In this document: in pieces, positions 5,250 through 5,554 of the stretch
Position numbering within the stretch: position 1 is the stretch's first letter
Layout: each line of letters begins with the position of its first letter
Assembly (NCBI GenBank): GCA_021780795.1
Contig: JAJXYA010000447.1
Coordinates: 1 to 5,554 of the forward strand
Origin: Bacillota bacterium
GTDB lineage: Bacteria; Bacillota_A; Clostridia; Clostridiales; Clostridiaceae
Direction: 5' to 3'
Length of the DNA: 5,554 nt
The notes under the pieces: generated by a model
Told to the model about the DNA's origin: nothing
The model's input: only the letters and a program-made list of their open reading frames with translations
The model's database searches: none
Translations under genes and position numbers: made by a program

Positions 5250-5554
5250 TTACCAGCTTTTAAATTTAGCTGGAGGTTCGTATAGTCCTCCAGACCAACC
5301 TACAAGATCATCAATGCTTTTTGCTGCAAGCAAAGAACGTTTTGCCTCTTTACGGCTTATTTTAAGGTCTTCTGGAAAAGCAACTATTCCTTCTTTTCTT
5401 AATTTATTAGTTATTTCCTTACTGCTGCTTTTTCCAAAAGGAGTTACTCCAGCAATGGTACATAAAGCCATTTTACGTTCTTCCTCATTTTTTGCTTTAT
5501 ATAGATATGCAATTCCTTCTTCTGTTACTACATGTGTCACATCGTCACCATATA
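5250..5554 (-). CDS. mdcA: Malonate decarboxylase alpha subunit (acetyl-S-ACP:malonate ACP transferase), C-terminal part only
   Basis: This is the last 100 codons of mdcA; the 5' part lies beyond the right edge. The frame stays open to the edge: codons for YGDD precede the GTG at 5538-5540, so that GTG is an internal valine and not a start. The family is about 550 residues long, so roughly one fifth is present. Recognition rests on the segment THVVTEEGIAYL, then a VTPFGK segment, and the ending WSGGLYEPPAKFKSW, which closely resembles the C-terminus I know for MdcA proteins. MdcA is a CoA-transferase-like cytoplasmic enzyme that exchanges the acetyl group on the carrier protein MdcC for malonate, giving malonyl-S-ACP and acetate. 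It is the first gene of the visible operon and is followed after 42 nt by mdcC. The stop codon is TAA at 5250-5252. The subunit identity is secure; nothing can be said about the catalytic region, which is not in the window. Confidence 0.93.
   Translation of the reverse strand, partial: YGDDVTHVVTEEGIAYLYKAKNEEERKMALCTIAGVTPFGKSSSKEITNKLRKEGIVAFPEDLKISRKEAKRSLLAAKSIDDLVGWSGGLYEPPAKFKSW
5253..5273 (-). other. Small inverted repeat at the 3' end of mdcA
   Basis: CCAGCT and AGCTGG form a perfect 6-bp inverted repeat around a 9-nt A/T loop, covering the last codons of mdcA and ending just before its stop. On the transcribed (minus) strand it is followed by an A-rich stretch and not by a T-run, so it is not a standard terminator. 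It could be a weak mRNA stability or processing hairpin between mdcA and mdcC, or simply chance. Confidence 0.25.

Noticed and set aside
5241..5250. A TATACT hexamer on the minus strand after mdcA as the -10 box of an internal promoter
   Set aside because: No TTGACA-like -35 box lies at a proper distance, and such hexamers are common in AT-rich DNA.
5253..5273. Inverted repeat as a rho-independent terminator between mdcA and mdcC
   Set aside because: The stem is only 6 bp, the loop is long, and the transcribed strand continues with A-rich and not T-rich sequence. mdcC must be co-expressed with mdcA.
5538..5540. GTG as a possible start of a short 96-residue protein
   Set aside because: The frame stays open upstream to the window edge and the sequence matches the interior and C-terminus of MdcA, so this codon is an internal valine of a truncated gene.
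1..5554. CRISPR array, insertion sequence, tRNA, rRNA or riboswitch
   Set aside because: Coding density is almost complete. No direct repeat series, transposase, transposon ends or RNA gene signature was seen on either strand.

Overview
The window carries a biotin-independent (Mdc-type) malonate decarboxylase operon. All real genes lie on the minus strand, so transcription runs from the right edge to the left edge. The DNA is strongly AT-rich, with A/T-ending codons, strong GGAGG-type Shine-Dalgarno (SD) sequences and very short gene spacing. This suggests a low-GC Firmicute, most likely a Clostridium-like anaerobe; the species cannot be named from the sequence alone.

In transcription order the genes are: the 3' end of mdcA (acetyl-ACP:malonate ACP transferase, cut by the right edge); mdcC (acyl carrier subunit, GTG start); a single reading frame joining mdcD and mdcE (decarboxylase beta and gamma subunits); mdcG (prosthetic-group transferase); mdcH (malonyl-CoA:ACP malonyltransferase); an SGNH/GDSL-type hydrolase not normally part of the mdc gene set; and mdcB (triphosphoribosyl-dephospho-CoA synthase). 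Junctions, in the same order, are a 42-nt gap, a 20-nt overlap, a 10-nt overlap, a 1-nt gap, a 13-nt gap and a 7-nt gap. No terminator or clear promoter is visible between genes.

Together the genes form a nearly self-sufficient pathway. MdcB makes triphosphoribosyl-dephospho-CoA and MdcG attaches the phosphoribosyl-dephospho-CoA arm to MdcC. MdcH primes the carrier with malonyl from malonyl-CoA, and MdcA then exchanges acetyl for malonate on the carrier. The MdcD-MdcE protein decarboxylates malonyl-S-MdcC to acetyl-S-MdcC and CO2. No membrane protein, transporter, biotin carrier or regulator lies inside the window, so uptake and regulation genes, if linked, lie outside it. A ribosome-binding site at the extreme left edge suggests that at least one more gene follows mdcB.

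The points most worth a second look are the in-frame MdcD-MdcE fusion with a possible relic ribosome-binding site at the joint, the SGNH hydrolase inserted between mdcH and mdcB, and the unread gene predicted off the left edge.
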